From CAWAYR01 sp050250875 (GTDB lineage Bacteria; Acidobacteriota; Vicinamibacteria; Vicinamibacterales; UBA2999): 64,000 nucleotides of DNA. The stretch lies in assembly GCA_050250875.1 (NCBI GenBank), contig JBFWNV010000001.1, positions 186,001 through 250,000 of the forward strand, read 5' to 3'. Below the pieces are notes generated by a model that was not told where the DNA came from, did not search any database, and saw only the letters and a program-made list of their open reading frames with translations. The translations under genes were made by a program, and so were the position numbers. How positions within the stretch are numbered: the stretch's first letter is position 1; every line of letters starts with the position of its first letter. Shown here one piece after another: positions 39,421 to 47,788 of this stretch.

Positions 39421-40452
39421 ATGCGAAGCCACGTCGGATCCGTTGCGGCGTCGGTGGCCGTGGTGATGGTGGCCATCGGCGGAAGCGCATCGCCCGGGGC
39501 CCAATCGCCGACGCGGGCCGAGGCCAGCCGTCCCTGGACCGTGCCCCGCACGCCCGATGGCCGCCCCGATCTGCAGGGCATCTGGACCAACGCCACGCTG
39601 ACGCCGCTCGAACGGCCCCGCGCCATGGCCGATCGGGCGTTCCTCACCGAGCAGGAGGCGGCCGCGCTCGAAGCCCAGGCGGCCGGGCGCCAGGCCGCGG
39701 CCGACGACCCGGCGGCACGGCAGCAGGCGCTGTCGCGGGGCGACATCGGCAGCTACAACCAGTTCTGGTTCGACGCCGGTTCGACGATCCTGCCCACCCG
39801 GCAGACCTCGCTGGTGATCGATCCGCCCGACGGCCGGGTGCCGGTGCGTCCCGACGCCGAAGCGCGGCGCGACGAGGCGCTCCGGCGCAGCGGCGATCAG
39901 CCCGAGTTCATGAGCGTGTGGGACCGCTGCATCTCGCGCGGCGTGCCTGGCTGGGTCATCCCGGCCGGCTACAACAACGCCTACCAGGTCGTGCAGACGC
40001 CGGGCCACGTCGTGATTCACGCGGAGATGATCCACGACGCGCGGGTCATCCCCCTGGACGGCCGTCCGCCGGCCCCGTCGCCCCTGCGCCACCTGGAGGG
40101 CGAGTCGCGCGGGCGCTGGGAGGGCGACACCCTGGTGGTCGAGACCACCAACTTCAGCGATCGCAACTGGATTGCCACCAGCGCCGCCTCGGGCCGCATC
40201 AAGGGCATCCCGCAGAGCCCGGCCCTGACGATCGTCGAGCGCTTCACGCGCACCGGTCCCGATCGGATCGACTACGAGGCGCGGATCGACGACCCGGCGA
40301 CCTTCACGCGGCCGTGGACGCTGGCCTTCCCGCTGACGAGGGACGACGGCTACCGCATCTACGAGTACGCCTGCCACGAGGGCAACCGGGCGGTCGAGGG
40401 GGTGCTCAGCGGTGCCCGGTATCAGGAACGGGCATCGGCCCGGCGCCAGTAG
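39421..40452 (+). CDS. Secreted hypothetical protein of an Acidobacteria-typical family
   Basis: 343 residues from ATG 39421, with GGGGG about 4 nt upstream and a signal peptide (SVAVVMVAIGGSASPGAQ). The mature start PWTVPRTPDGRPDLQGIWTN is a hallmark of a large family of uncharacterised exported proteins in Acidobacteriota. Other conserved blocks are VWDRCISRGVPGW, NNAYQVVQTPGHVVIHAEMI and GRWEGDTLVVETTNF. The HAEMIHDARVIPLDGR region is also typical. No catalytic motif can be named. It sits between membrane and oxidoreductase genes without overlaps. Confidence 0.75.
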   Translation: MRSHVGSVAASVAVVMVAIGGSASPGAQSPTRAEASRPWTVPRTPDGRPDLQGIWTNATLTPLERPRAMADRAFLTEQEAAALEAQAAGRQAAADDPAARQQALSRGDIGSYNQFWFDAGSTILPTRQTSLVIDPPDGRVPVRPDAEARRDEALRRSGDQPEFMSVWDRCISRGVPGWVIPAGYNNAYQVVQTPGHVVIHAEMIHDARVIPLDGRPPAPSPLRHLEGESRGRWEGDTLVVETTNFSDRNWIATSAASGRIKGIPQSPALTIVERFTRTGPDRIDYEARIDDPATFTRPWTLAFPLTRDDGYRIYEYACHEGNRAVEGVLSGARYQERASARRQ

Positions 40453-40500
40453 CGCCTGCGGACGCCCGGTGTGAGTCGATCGCACTTCCAGAGGGACGGC

Positions 40501-41691
40501 ATGACAGACGCACTCAGGACCGACGGCACCGCCGTGGGGCGCCGCGAGTTTCTCGGCGCCGGCGTGCTGCCGGTGGCGACCGTGCTCGCCGCCGGGGGCA
40601 CCGGCCTCCAGGCGGCGCAGGGCCCGCGCGGCGCCACGCCGACCGCACCGGCTGGGGTCGTGCGCCTCGGCATCATCGGCGCCGGCGAGAACGTGCGCCG
40701 GGTGATGCTGCCGGCGTTCCGCCGTATTCCCGAATGCCAGGTGGTGGCGGTGGCGAACACCAGCCTGGCGTCGAGCCAGCGCGTCGCCACCGAGTTCGGC
40801 ATCGCCAGGCCGTATCCGCACTGGAAGGCGCTGCTCGAGGATCCCGACGTCGATGCCGTGTGCATCGGCACCTGGCCCTACATGCACCAGCCGCTGACGC
40901 TGGCGGCGCTCGACCAGGGCAAGCACGTGCTCTGCCAGGCGCGCATGGCCAACGACGCGCGTGAAGCGCGCGAGATGCTGGCGGCGTCGCTCCGCCATCC
41001 CGACCTGGTGTGTCAGCTGGTGCCGACCTCCACGGGCTACGCCGTCGATACCCTGGTCAGGCGCCTGCTCGCCGACGGCTTCGTCGGCGAGGTGCTGTCG
41101 GTGGAGGTACAGCGGGTCGGCCGCGCCTTCGCCGATCGGGCCGGCGAACTCGACTGGCGCCACAGCCAGGAGTTCAGCGGGCTGAACATCATGAACGTCG
41201 GCGCCACCTACGAGTCGATGATGCGCTGGCTCGGCCGTGCCACCCGCGTGATGGCGATGACCAAGGTGCACGTGCCCTATCGGCGCGCGGCCAACGGCCA
41301 GCGCACGTCGGTGGCGCTTCCCGATCACGCCGACGTGCTCTACGAGCTGCCCGGCGGGGCCCAGGTCCACATGCGCTTCAGCGAGACGACCGGCCTGTCG
41401 AGCGGCAACCAGACGTGGATCCACGGCACCGAGGGCACCATCCACATCGACGATCGCCAGGCCGTGCACGGCGGCAAGCGGGGCGACGCCCAGCTGCGCG
41501 AGCTGCCCAACCCGCCGGAGGGCCGGGCGACGCCGCGGGTCGAAGCGGAGTTCATCCGCGCAATCCGTGGGCTCGAGCCGGTCACCATGAACACTTTCGA
41601 GATCGGCGTGCACTACATGGAATGGACCGAGGCGCTCCACCGCAGCGCCAGGACCGGACAGGCGGTGCCGCTGCCCTTGCTGGCAGGCTAG
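40501..41691 (+). CDS. Exported Gfo/Idh/MocA-family oxidoreductase
   Basis: 396 residues from ATG 40501, with GAGGG 5 nt upstream. A twin-arginine leader (GRREFLGAGVLPVATVLA) precedes a Rossmann domain (VVRLGIIGAGENVRRVMLPA; FGIARPYPHWKALLEDPDVD). The C-terminal alpha/beta domain of the family follows (LSGNQ-like GLSSGNQTWIHGTEGTIHID). Where most members have the catalytic EKP motif, this protein reads GKHVLCQARMAND, so the usual Lys is missing. It may act on a sugar derivative or be a non-canonical member. Export with a bound NAD(P) would use Tat. Confidence 0.82.
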   Translation: MTDALRTDGTAVGRREFLGAGVLPVATVLAAGGTGLQAAQGPRGATPTAPAGVVRLGIIGAGENVRRVMLPAFRRIPECQVVAVANTSLASSQRVATEFGIARPYPHWKALLEDPDVDAVCIGTWPYMHQPLTLAALDQGKHVLCQARMANDAREAREMLAASLRHPDLVCQLVPTSTGYAVDTLVRRLLADGFVGEVLSVEVQRVGRAFADRAGELDWRHSQEFSGLNIMNVGATYESMMRWLGRATRVMAMTKVHVPYRRAANGQRTSVALPDHADVLYELPGGAQVHMRFSETTGLSSGNQTWIHGTEGTIHIDDRQAVHGGKRGDAQLRELPNPPEGRATPRVEAEFIRAIRGLEPVTMNTFEIGVHYMEWTEALHRSARTGQAVPLPLLAG

Positions 41692-41761
41692 TCCACCCAG
41701 CCCCGGGGTGACTGCCTGGGCGCGACACGCACATCGCCCGCGGTGACGGGTCAGAGGAGCC

Positions 41762-42868
41762 ATGACACTGACGCCCCAGGTCCATGAAGACGCGATCGGC
41801 CCGACCAAGGTCGTCTTCGTCCGCGAGCCGCGCGTCGGCCTCGAGGGCGTCGTCGTCGTCGACAACACCGCCTGCGGTCCGGCCATCGGCGGCATCCGGC
41901 TCGCGCCCGACATCTCGGTCGGCGAAGTGGCGCGCCTGGCCCGCGCCATGACGTTCAAGAACGCCGCCGCGGGGCTGGCCCACGGCGGCGCCAAGGGCGG
42001 GATCCTCGCCGACCCGACGTGGCCGGTCGAGCGGCGGGAACGACTGATTCGCACCTTCGCCCGGGCCATCCGCACCCTGGACGAGTACATTCCCGGGCCC
42101 GACATGGGCACCGACGAGACGGCGATGGCCTGGATCCACGACGAGATCGGCCGCGCCGTCGGGCTGCCGCGCGTGCTCGGGGGCATCCCGCTCGACGAGA
42201 TCGGCGCGACCGGCTACGGCCTGGCAGTGGCCGCCGAGGTGGCCGCCGGCGCGATCGGCCTCGAGTTGGCGCGGGCCCGGGTCGCCGTCCAGGGATTCGG
42301 CGCCGTCGGGTACAACGTTGCCCGCTTCCTGAAGCAGCGAGGCGCCATGCTGGTGGCGGCCGCCGACAGCCGTGGCGCCGTCCATGCGGCCGACGGACTC
42401 GATCCCGAGCGGCTGGCCGCACACCGCCGCGCCGGTCAGCCGCTGTCGGCCTTCGAGGGCGGCACGTCGATCACCCACGACGCCCTCGTCGGCGTGCCCA
42501 GCGACATCTGGATTCCGGCGGCCCGGCCCGACGTGCTCGACGAGCGCAACGTCACCCGCCTGCAGGCGAAGCTCGTGCTGCAGGGCGCCAACATCCCGGC
42601 CACCGACGGCGCGGAGCGCTGGATGCACGGCCACGGCATCCTCAGCGTGCCCGACTTCGTGGCCAACGCCGGCGGCGTGATTTGCGCGGCGGTGGAGTAC
42701 CACGGCGGCAGCGAAGCGCAGGCCTTCGCCACCATCGCGGAACGGATCCGGCAGAACACGGCCGAGGTGCTGTCGCGCAGCCGCTCACGCGGCGAACTGC
42801 CGCGCGAGTCGGCCACGGCGCTGGCGCGCCAGCGCGTCGAGCAGGCCATGGCCTGTCGCCGCCCCTGA
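41762..42868 (+). CDS. Glu/Leu/Phe/Val dehydrogenase family protein
   Basis: 368 residues from ATG 41762, with AGAGGAG just upstream. The N-terminal domain has the substrate and catalytic lysines in MTFKNAAAGLAHGGAKGGIL and the GPDMGTDETAMAWI block. The Rossmann domain has VAVQGFGAVGYNVARFL. The length matches leucine/valine dehydrogenases and short glutamate-dehydrogenase-like proteins, not the 450-residue GDHs. It oxidatively deaminates an amino acid with NAD(P), in the cytoplasm (no signal peptide). Which amino acid cannot be read from the visible residues. Confidence 0.88.
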   Translation: MTLTPQVHEDAIGPTKVVFVREPRVGLEGVVVVDNTACGPAIGGIRLAPDISVGEVARLARAMTFKNAAAGLAHGGAKGGILADPTWPVERRERLIRTFARAIRTLDEYIPGPDMGTDETAMAWIHDEIGRAVGLPRVLGGIPLDEIGATGYGLAVAAEVAAGAIGLELARARVAVQGFGAVGYNVARFLKQRGAMLVAAADSRGAVHAADGLDPERLAAHRRAGQPLSAFEGGTSITHDALVGVPSDIWIPAARPDVLDERNVTRLQAKLVLQGANIPATDGAERWMHGHGILSVPDFVANAGGVICAAVEYHGGSEAQAFATIAERIRQNTAEVLSRSRSRGELPRESATALARQRVEQAMACRRP

Positions 42869-42941
42869 CCGCGGCCGGTCGTCCGTCGCGTCGGCGCACC
42901 GCCCCGCTCGATCGGTCAGGAGCCGAGCGCGCCGCCGGCGG

Positions 42942-43412
42942 TCAGCGGCCGTCGACGAGCTGCCTGGCGATGGCGCGCAGGCGATCGGCGTCAGGGACCG
43001 CGATGCCCGCATCTCGATTGAGCGCCAGCGTGTAGAGCCCGCCCTTGCCGGCGGCGATCACGCTGGCCTGCTGCCTGCTCGCGAACGAGAAGGCGCCGAC
43101 CCCCAGGGTCGGCTCGTCGCGCACGGTCATGCCGGGTTCCTGCGCGTTGGCGGTCAGCACCTTGCGCATCGCGAGACCCCGTGCGGCCTGAGGCGGCTCC
43201 ACGATCAGGCTGAGCCGCGCCGTGCGATCGGACGACCACATCTCGCAGACGGTCCTGTCGCCGCTCGCCGCCGTGTCGGTCTTCGCGCCGGCGAATCCGG
43301 CCAGCGTGGGCCCCTGCGCCGTGAGCACGGCGCAAGGCCCCTGGGCCAGCGCCGGAACGCCGGACGCCAGGACCAGAACACACGCCATCGTCGTCACCAA
43401 TCGGTCAGCCAC
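42942..43412 (-). CDS. Small secreted hypothetical protein
   Basis: About 156 residues. The start is uncertain. GTG 43412 is preferred because GGAGAAGGGG lies about 9 nt upstream and a clean signal peptide follows (DRLVTTMACVLVLASGVPAL). An ATG at 43439 is an alternative. The mature part has two cysteines (GPCAVLT, RTVCEMW) and a repeated alpha/beta pattern. It resembles small uncharacterised exported proteins of about 15 kDa; no family can be named. Confidence 0.6.
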   Translation of the reverse strand: MADRLVTTMACVLVLASGVPALAQGPCAVLTAQGPTLAGFAGAKTDTAASGDRTVCEMWSSDRTARLSLIVEPPQAARGLAMRKVLTANAQEPGMTVRDEPTLGVGAFSFASRQQASVIAAGKGGLYTLALNRDAGIAVPDADRLRAIARQLVDGR

Positions 43413-43453
43413 GATCACGCCCCTTCTCCACACCCGCATCCTCCGCCCCACCG

Positions 43454-43800
43454 TCAGCAGCCGAGCGCGCCGCCAGGGGCGAACTGCCGGCCCTTGCCGC
43501 GAGCCTGCAGCAGCAGAAACGCCATCGTCGTCACGACGCCGGCGAGCATCACGACGAGTTCGATGCCCGGGCCGCTCGCCCCGGGCCGGACCGGTGGCGC
43601 CGCGGCGGACCTGACGACGTCACCGTGTCACGACACCGTGATGACGATGTCGCCGGTGGGCGGCCCCTGGCCGGCGGCGTTCACTGCGCGCACCCGCACG
43701 TGACACACGCCGGGCGGGACGTTGCGGACGAACAGGCCCAGGCCGCCGACCGGCGCGACGGCAATGTTGGCGAGACCGGGGGCGCTGCGGTGGCGGCGCG
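43454..43800 (-). pseudogene. Fn3-domain and C-terminal membrane-anchor remnant
   Basis: The minus-strand frame ending at the TGA at 43630-43628 reads LFVRNVPPGVCHVRVRAVNA, then AGQGPPTGDIVITVS. This is the last half of a fibronectin type III domain of the bacterial secreted type. Read on in the same frame past this TGA, it continues into GIELVVMLAGVVTTMAFLLL, followed by a basic tail ending at 43454. That looks like a C-terminal membrane anchor. There is no start or N-terminal part. The frame is also the one in which the upstream PLD gene ends at TAG 43825-43823. Confidence 0.55.
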
Positions 43801-43822
43801 ATGCCCGAGGGGGCGGGCGCTC

Positions 43823-45244
43823 CTACAGCAGGAAGCTGAACAGGTTCGCCACCGGCATCTCGACGAGAAAGCGAAGCCGCTGCCGGAGCGGCGACTCGCC
43901 GAGCAGCGCCGCGCGGCCGACGATCGTCCCGCGGTCGATCACCCGGTGCGCGACCGCCTCGCGCGCGGCGATGCTGGCCAGCACTTCGGCAGCGAGTGCC
44001 GGCTGCCCGCGGCACACCAGCATCAGCTCGGAATTGAGATTGGCCGAGCGGGGATCCATGTTGTAGGTGCCGACCAGCGTCGTCTCGCCGTCGATCACCC
44101 CCCGCTTGGAGTGAACGCCCCAGCGGGTCGGGACACCCCCGACATCCGTGCTCTGCGGCGGCAGGGCGACGCCGCTGTACGCCGAGAGCGTCAGGCCGGT
44201 GTCGGCCAGCGATCCCAGCCACGGATAGAGCGCGGCCACGGCGTAGGTGGCGTCGGTGGAGTTGAGGCTGTTGGTGAGCACCCGCAGCCGCACGCCGCGG
44301 CGGTGCAGGTCTTCGAGCACGGCGTAGCCGCCGCGCTTGATCACGAAGTAGGGCGATTCCACGACCGCCTCGCGCCGGGCAGCGGCGAGTTCCTCGACGA
44401 TGGCGTTGAACACCTTCCGGCTCGCCTCGCCGTGGTTTGGGAAGTCGCTGACGAAGCGGAGGTCACGGCACTCGTGGACCCGGTGCGACTCGAGGTAGCG
44501 CTCCCCCGCGGCGCGCAGCTTCTCTGCCATGTCCAGGTCGGGCCGGCTCGGCAGGAAGAACGCCGATGTCGCGGGGTCGGGAGTGGGATCCGGTTCGGGC
44601 GCCTCGGACAGGGGCGAGTTCCAGTAGACGTCGAAGCTGGCCCGCACGGTCTCGACGATCGGGCCGGAGACCTCGAGGTCGGAGTCGAGGAAGTTGTAGT
44701 GGTCCGACAGGTCGAAGTAGTCGTTGGCGATGTTGCGCCCGCCGGTCAGCACGGTGTCGCCGTCGACGATCAGCAGCTTGCGGTGCGAACGGTGCTGGAT
44801 GCTGACCAGCCGGTAGATCGCGCTGGTGTTGTAGTAGCGCACCTGCACGCCGGCAGCACCGAGCACCTGCGCGTAGGCCGGCTTGAGCTCGAACACCGGC
44901 GCCGAGAAGTCGACCAGGATCCGCACCTGCACGCCGTCCCTGGCCCTGGTCATCAGCGCCTGGGTGATCAGGCGCGAGGCTTCGTCGACGTCGTAGATGA
45001 AGAACTCGAGCTCGATCGACCGCTGCGCGGATCGAATCAGCTCCAGCCGCCGGTGCAGCGAGGCCGCCCCCTGGTCGAACAGCACGAGCCGATGCGGCGC
45101 GGTGGAACGCGCGTCGAGGCTGTCGGCCACCTCGGGGTTGTCGCGCACGATCCACTCGAGCGCGACGAGGCCGATGGCGACGACCAGGTACAACGCCAGC
45201 AGGGTTGCCACGAGGCCGAGCACGGCCTTCTTCACCCACCACAT
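43823..45244 (-). CDS. Cardiolipin-synthase-like phospholipase D family protein
   Basis: 473 residues from ATG 45244. An N-terminal membrane helix (AVLGLVATLLALYLVVAIGL) is followed by two PLD domains. The first HKD motif is HRKLLIVDGDTVLTGGRNIA and the second is HSKRGVIDGETTLVGTYNMD, both complete (HxKx4Dx6Gx[GN]). It therefore should be an active phosphatidyltransferase or phosphodiesterase at the inner membrane, most simply making cardiolipin. The length fits bacterial ClsB/ClsC-like proteins. No partner gene lies alongside. Confidence 0.88.
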   Translation of the reverse strand: MWWVKKAVLGLVATLLALYLVVAIGLVALEWIVRDNPEVADSLDARSTAPHRLVLFDQGAASLHRRLELIRSAQRSIELEFFIYDVDEASRLITQALMTRARDGVQVRILVDFSAPVFELKPAYAQVLGAAGVQVRYYNTSAIYRLVSIQHRSHRKLLIVDGDTVLTGGRNIANDYFDLSDHYNFLDSDLEVSGPIVETVRASFDVYWNSPLSEAPEPDPTPDPATSAFFLPSRPDLDMAEKLRAAGERYLESHRVHECRDLRFVSDFPNHGEASRKVFNAIVEELAAARREAVVESPYFVIKRGGYAVLEDLHRRGVRLRVLTNSLNSTDATYAVAALYPWLGSLADTGLTLSAYSGVALPPQSTDVGGVPTRWGVHSKRGVIDGETTLVGTYNMDPRSANLNSELMLVCRGQPALAAEVLASIAAREAVAHRVIDRGTIVGRAALLGESPLRQRLRFLVEMPVANLFSFLL

Positions 45245-45398
45245 CGCTCCATGGTGCGGTGTGGGCCACGTCGCCGGCAAGCGCCGCAACGGGCCACGCC
45301 CCGACACGCCTCTTCAGGTCTGCGCAGCGTGGCGATCTGCGATATGGTTCGGACTCATCGGGCGGGCCCGTGCCGCTCCTGACACCGCCGAGGACCTG

Positions 45399-46577
45399 AT
45401 GCCGCGCCGCCGCTGGATGCTGTCGCTGCCCGTCATCGCCGTCGCCGCCGCGACCACGCTGCAGGCCCGGCAGCCCGAGGATGGCTGGACCGGGATCGCC
45501 GCCGCGTTCCGCGAGCAGGTGCAGCGGGCCGGCATCGTCGGCGCGAGCGTGTCGTTCGTGAAGGACGGCGCCGTCGCGCACGACGCCGTGGTCGGCCTGC
45601 AGGACCGGGCCGCCGGCCGGCCCGTGGACCGCGACACCGTCTTCCATTGGGCGTCGATCACCAAGAACTTCACCGGCGTCGCCATCCTGCAGCTGCGCGA
45701 CCGCGGCCTGCTGTCGCTCGACGATCCGGTCGTGAAACACGTGCCGGAGCTGCGCGAGGTGCACAACCCGTTCGGCGACATCGCGCAGGTGACCATCCGC
45801 CACCTGATGTCGCACAGCGGCGGCTTCCGCGCCGGCACCTGGCCGTGGGGCGGCGACCGGCCGTGGCATCCCTTCGAGCCCACCCGCTGGGCACAGCTGG
45901 TGGCGATGATGCCCTACACCGAGCTGCAGTTCCGGCCGGGCACGCAGTACAGCTACTCGAATCCCGGCGTCATCTTCCTCGGCCGCATCATCGAGACCTT
46001 GTCGAGCGACGACTACGAGGTCTACATCACCAAGAACATCCTGATGCCGCTCGGCATGACACGCACCTTCTTCGACCGCGCCCCCGCCTACCTGCGCGCG
46101 CACCGGTCGCACAGCTACACCGGCGCCGGCGCCGACCAGCGCGAGCAGCCCTTCGACTTCGACTCGGGAATCACCGTGTCGAACGGCGGCCTGAACGCGC
46201 CGCTGCCCGACATGGCGAAGTACCTGGCGTTCCTCATCGACGGCAACGAGACCATCCTGAAGCGATCGTCGCTGCTCGAGATGGCCACGCCGCAGATCGC
46301 GGCCCGCGACGGCGAGGGCGGCAGCGGCGACGACGTACAGGCCGGGTTGTCGTGCTTCATCGAGCGACACGGCGGCGTCGAACTGGTGGGCCACAGCGGC
46401 GATCAGAACGGCTTCATCTCGCACCTCTACGTGCACCGGCCGACACGCTCGGGCTACGTGGTGTCGTTCAACACCAACGTGACCAAGGCGGCGGATCCAC
46501 GGCAGACGACCAGAGCCGTGGGCGACGGCCTGCGGAGCGCGATCGCCGCCGCGTACTGGCGCACGGGCAGCCGCTGA
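45399..46577 (+). CDS. Beta-lactamase-family serine hydrolase (active)
   Basis: 392 residues from ATG 45399, with GAGGA 4 nt upstream and a signal peptide (WMLSLPVIAVAAATTLQARQ). All motifs of class C-like hydrolases are present: SxxK at S86-K89 (WASITKNFTG), YxN in YSYSNPGVIF, and HxG in LVGHSGDQNG. It is likely a periplasmic D-aminopeptidase, esterase or beta-lactamase-like enzyme. It contrasts with the motif-less relative at 99-1094. It lies 12 bp upstream of the hydroxyacid-oxidase-like pair and is probably transcribed with it. Confidence 0.9.
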   Translation: MPRRRWMLSLPVIAVAAATTLQARQPEDGWTGIAAAFREQVQRAGIVGASVSFVKDGAVAHDAVVGLQDRAAGRPVDRDTVFHWASITKNFTGVAILQLRDRGLLSLDDPVVKHVPELREVHNPFGDIAQVTIRHLMSHSGGFRAGTWPWGGDRPWHPFEPTRWAQLVAMMPYTELQFRPGTQYSYSNPGVIFLGRIIETLSSDDYEVYITKNILMPLGMTRTFFDRAPAYLRAHRSHSYTGAGADQREQPFDFDSGITVSNGGLNAPLPDMAKYLAFLIDGNETILKRSSLLEMATPQIAARDGEGGSGDDVQAGLSCFIERHGGVELVGHSGDQNGFISHLYVHRPTRSGYVVSFNTNVTKAADPRQTTRAVGDGLRSAIAAAYWRTGSR

Positions 46578-46589
46578 TCAGGAGGAGGC

Positions 46590-47786
46590 ATGGGGCCGAT
46601 CGAACAGCGATGGCGACGCAGTCCGGGGAGGCGCGAGGCGATGGCCGCGCTGGCCACCCTGGTGGCCGGCTCGCCGCTGCTGGCCGCCCAGCGCGATCCG
46701 CGCCAGCTCACCGACCATCGCCGCATTCCCGGCTTCGCCGAGATGACCTCGGTGTTCGACTTCGAACCGGTCTTCCACGCCAACGTGCCGCAGACCGTCT
46801 ACGACTACACGGCGCACGGCGCCGACTCGGAGACGAACATCCGCTGCAACCGCGACGCCTTCGGCTGGGTGGACGTGGTGCCGCGCGCGCCGGTCGATCC
46901 AGCCGCCGTGGAGACGCGCACGACGCTGTTCGGGCTGCCGCTCGACTTCCCCCTGTTCGTGGCGCCGACGGCGCTGCAGGTGGCGCTGCACCCCGACGGC
47001 GAGATCGGCATGCGCCAGGCGGCCACCGCCACGAAGACGCCGTTCATCATCAGCAACAACTCGAGCCAGCCGGCCGAGAAGATCGCCACCTCCTCGAGCG
47101 GCCCGGTGTGGTTCCAGTTCTACCCGCGACGCAGTCTCGACGAGAGCAAGGCGATGCTCGACCGCGTCCAGGGCGCGGGCTGCCAGGCCGTGGTCGTCAC
47201 CGTCGATCAGCAGGCCACGTTCTACGAGCGCACCCAGCACCTGCGCAACCTCGGCGGCCGGCCGCGCACCGCGTCGGCCGGGCCCGCCGGCGGCGCGCCG
47301 CGCAACCGGTATCGGGTCGCCGAAACGCGGCTGTGGTACGAGTGGCGCTACCTCGATCAGATCCGGCCGTTCATCGCCGGGCCGATGCTGGTGAAGGGCA
47401 TCCTCACCGCCGAGGACGCCCGGCTCTGTCTCGAGCACGGCGCGCAGGGCATCATCGTGTCGAACCACGGCGGGCGGTCGCTCGACTACGGCCCCGCCAC
47501 GCTCGAGGTGCTGCCCGAGATCGCCGACGCCGTGGCCGGGCGCGTGCCGCTGCTCGTCGACAGCGGGTTCCGCCGCGGGTCGGACGTGTTGAAGGCGCTG
47601 GCCCTGGGCGCCGACGCGGTGTGCCTCGGCCGGGCCACGCGCTGGGGCTTCGGCGCGTTCGGCGTCCCCGGCGCGCAGAAGGTGATCGAGATGATCCAGG
47701 CCGAACTGGTCGCGGCGATGGCCGCGGCCGGGCGCCGTTCGCTGGCCGAGCTCGATCGGACCGCCCTGCGCGTGAGGTTCCCCTGA
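46590..47786 (+). CDS. FMN-dependent alpha-hydroxy-acid oxidase/dehydrogenase, exported
   Basis: 398 residues from ATG 46590, with AGGAGGAG just upstream. A leader with paired Arg (GRREAMAALATLVAGSPLLA) suggests export. The TIM-barrel FMN domain keeps the family blocks: PLFVAPTALQVALHPDGEIG, then ISNNSSQPAEKIA, VWFQFYPRRS, VVVTVDQQATFYER, MLVKGILTAEDARL, IIVSNHGGRSLDYGP with catalytic His and Arg, and LLVDSGFRRGSDVLKALALG. Expected reaction is oxidation of an L-2-hydroxy acid to the keto acid. The next gene is a degenerate paralogue starting 2 bp later. Confidence 0.9.
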   Translation: MGPIEQRWRRSPGRREAMAALATLVAGSPLLAAQRDPRQLTDHRRIPGFAEMTSVFDFEPVFHANVPQTVYDYTAHGADSETNIRCNRDAFGWVDVVPRAPVDPAAVETRTTLFGLPLDFPLFVAPTALQVALHPDGEIGMRQAATATKTPFIISNNSSQPAEKIATSSSGPVWFQFYPRRSLDESKAMLDRVQGAGCQAVVVTVDQQATFYERTQHLRNLGGRPRTASAGPAGGAPRNRYRVAETRLWYEWRYLDQIRPFIAGPMLVKGILTAEDARLCLEHGAQGIIVSNHGGRSLDYGPATLEVLPEIADAVAGRVPLLVDSGFRRGSDVLKALALGADAVCLGRATRWGFGAFGVPGAQKVIEMIQAELVAAMAAAGRRSLAELDRTALRVRFP

Positions 47787-47788
47787 CC

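Noticed and set aside
43628..43630. TGA in the Fn3 remnant as a second selenocysteine codon
   Set aside because: The context is TVS-stop-HGD at the natural end of an Fn3 domain. There is no Cys in homologous domains at this point and no suitable hairpin follows.
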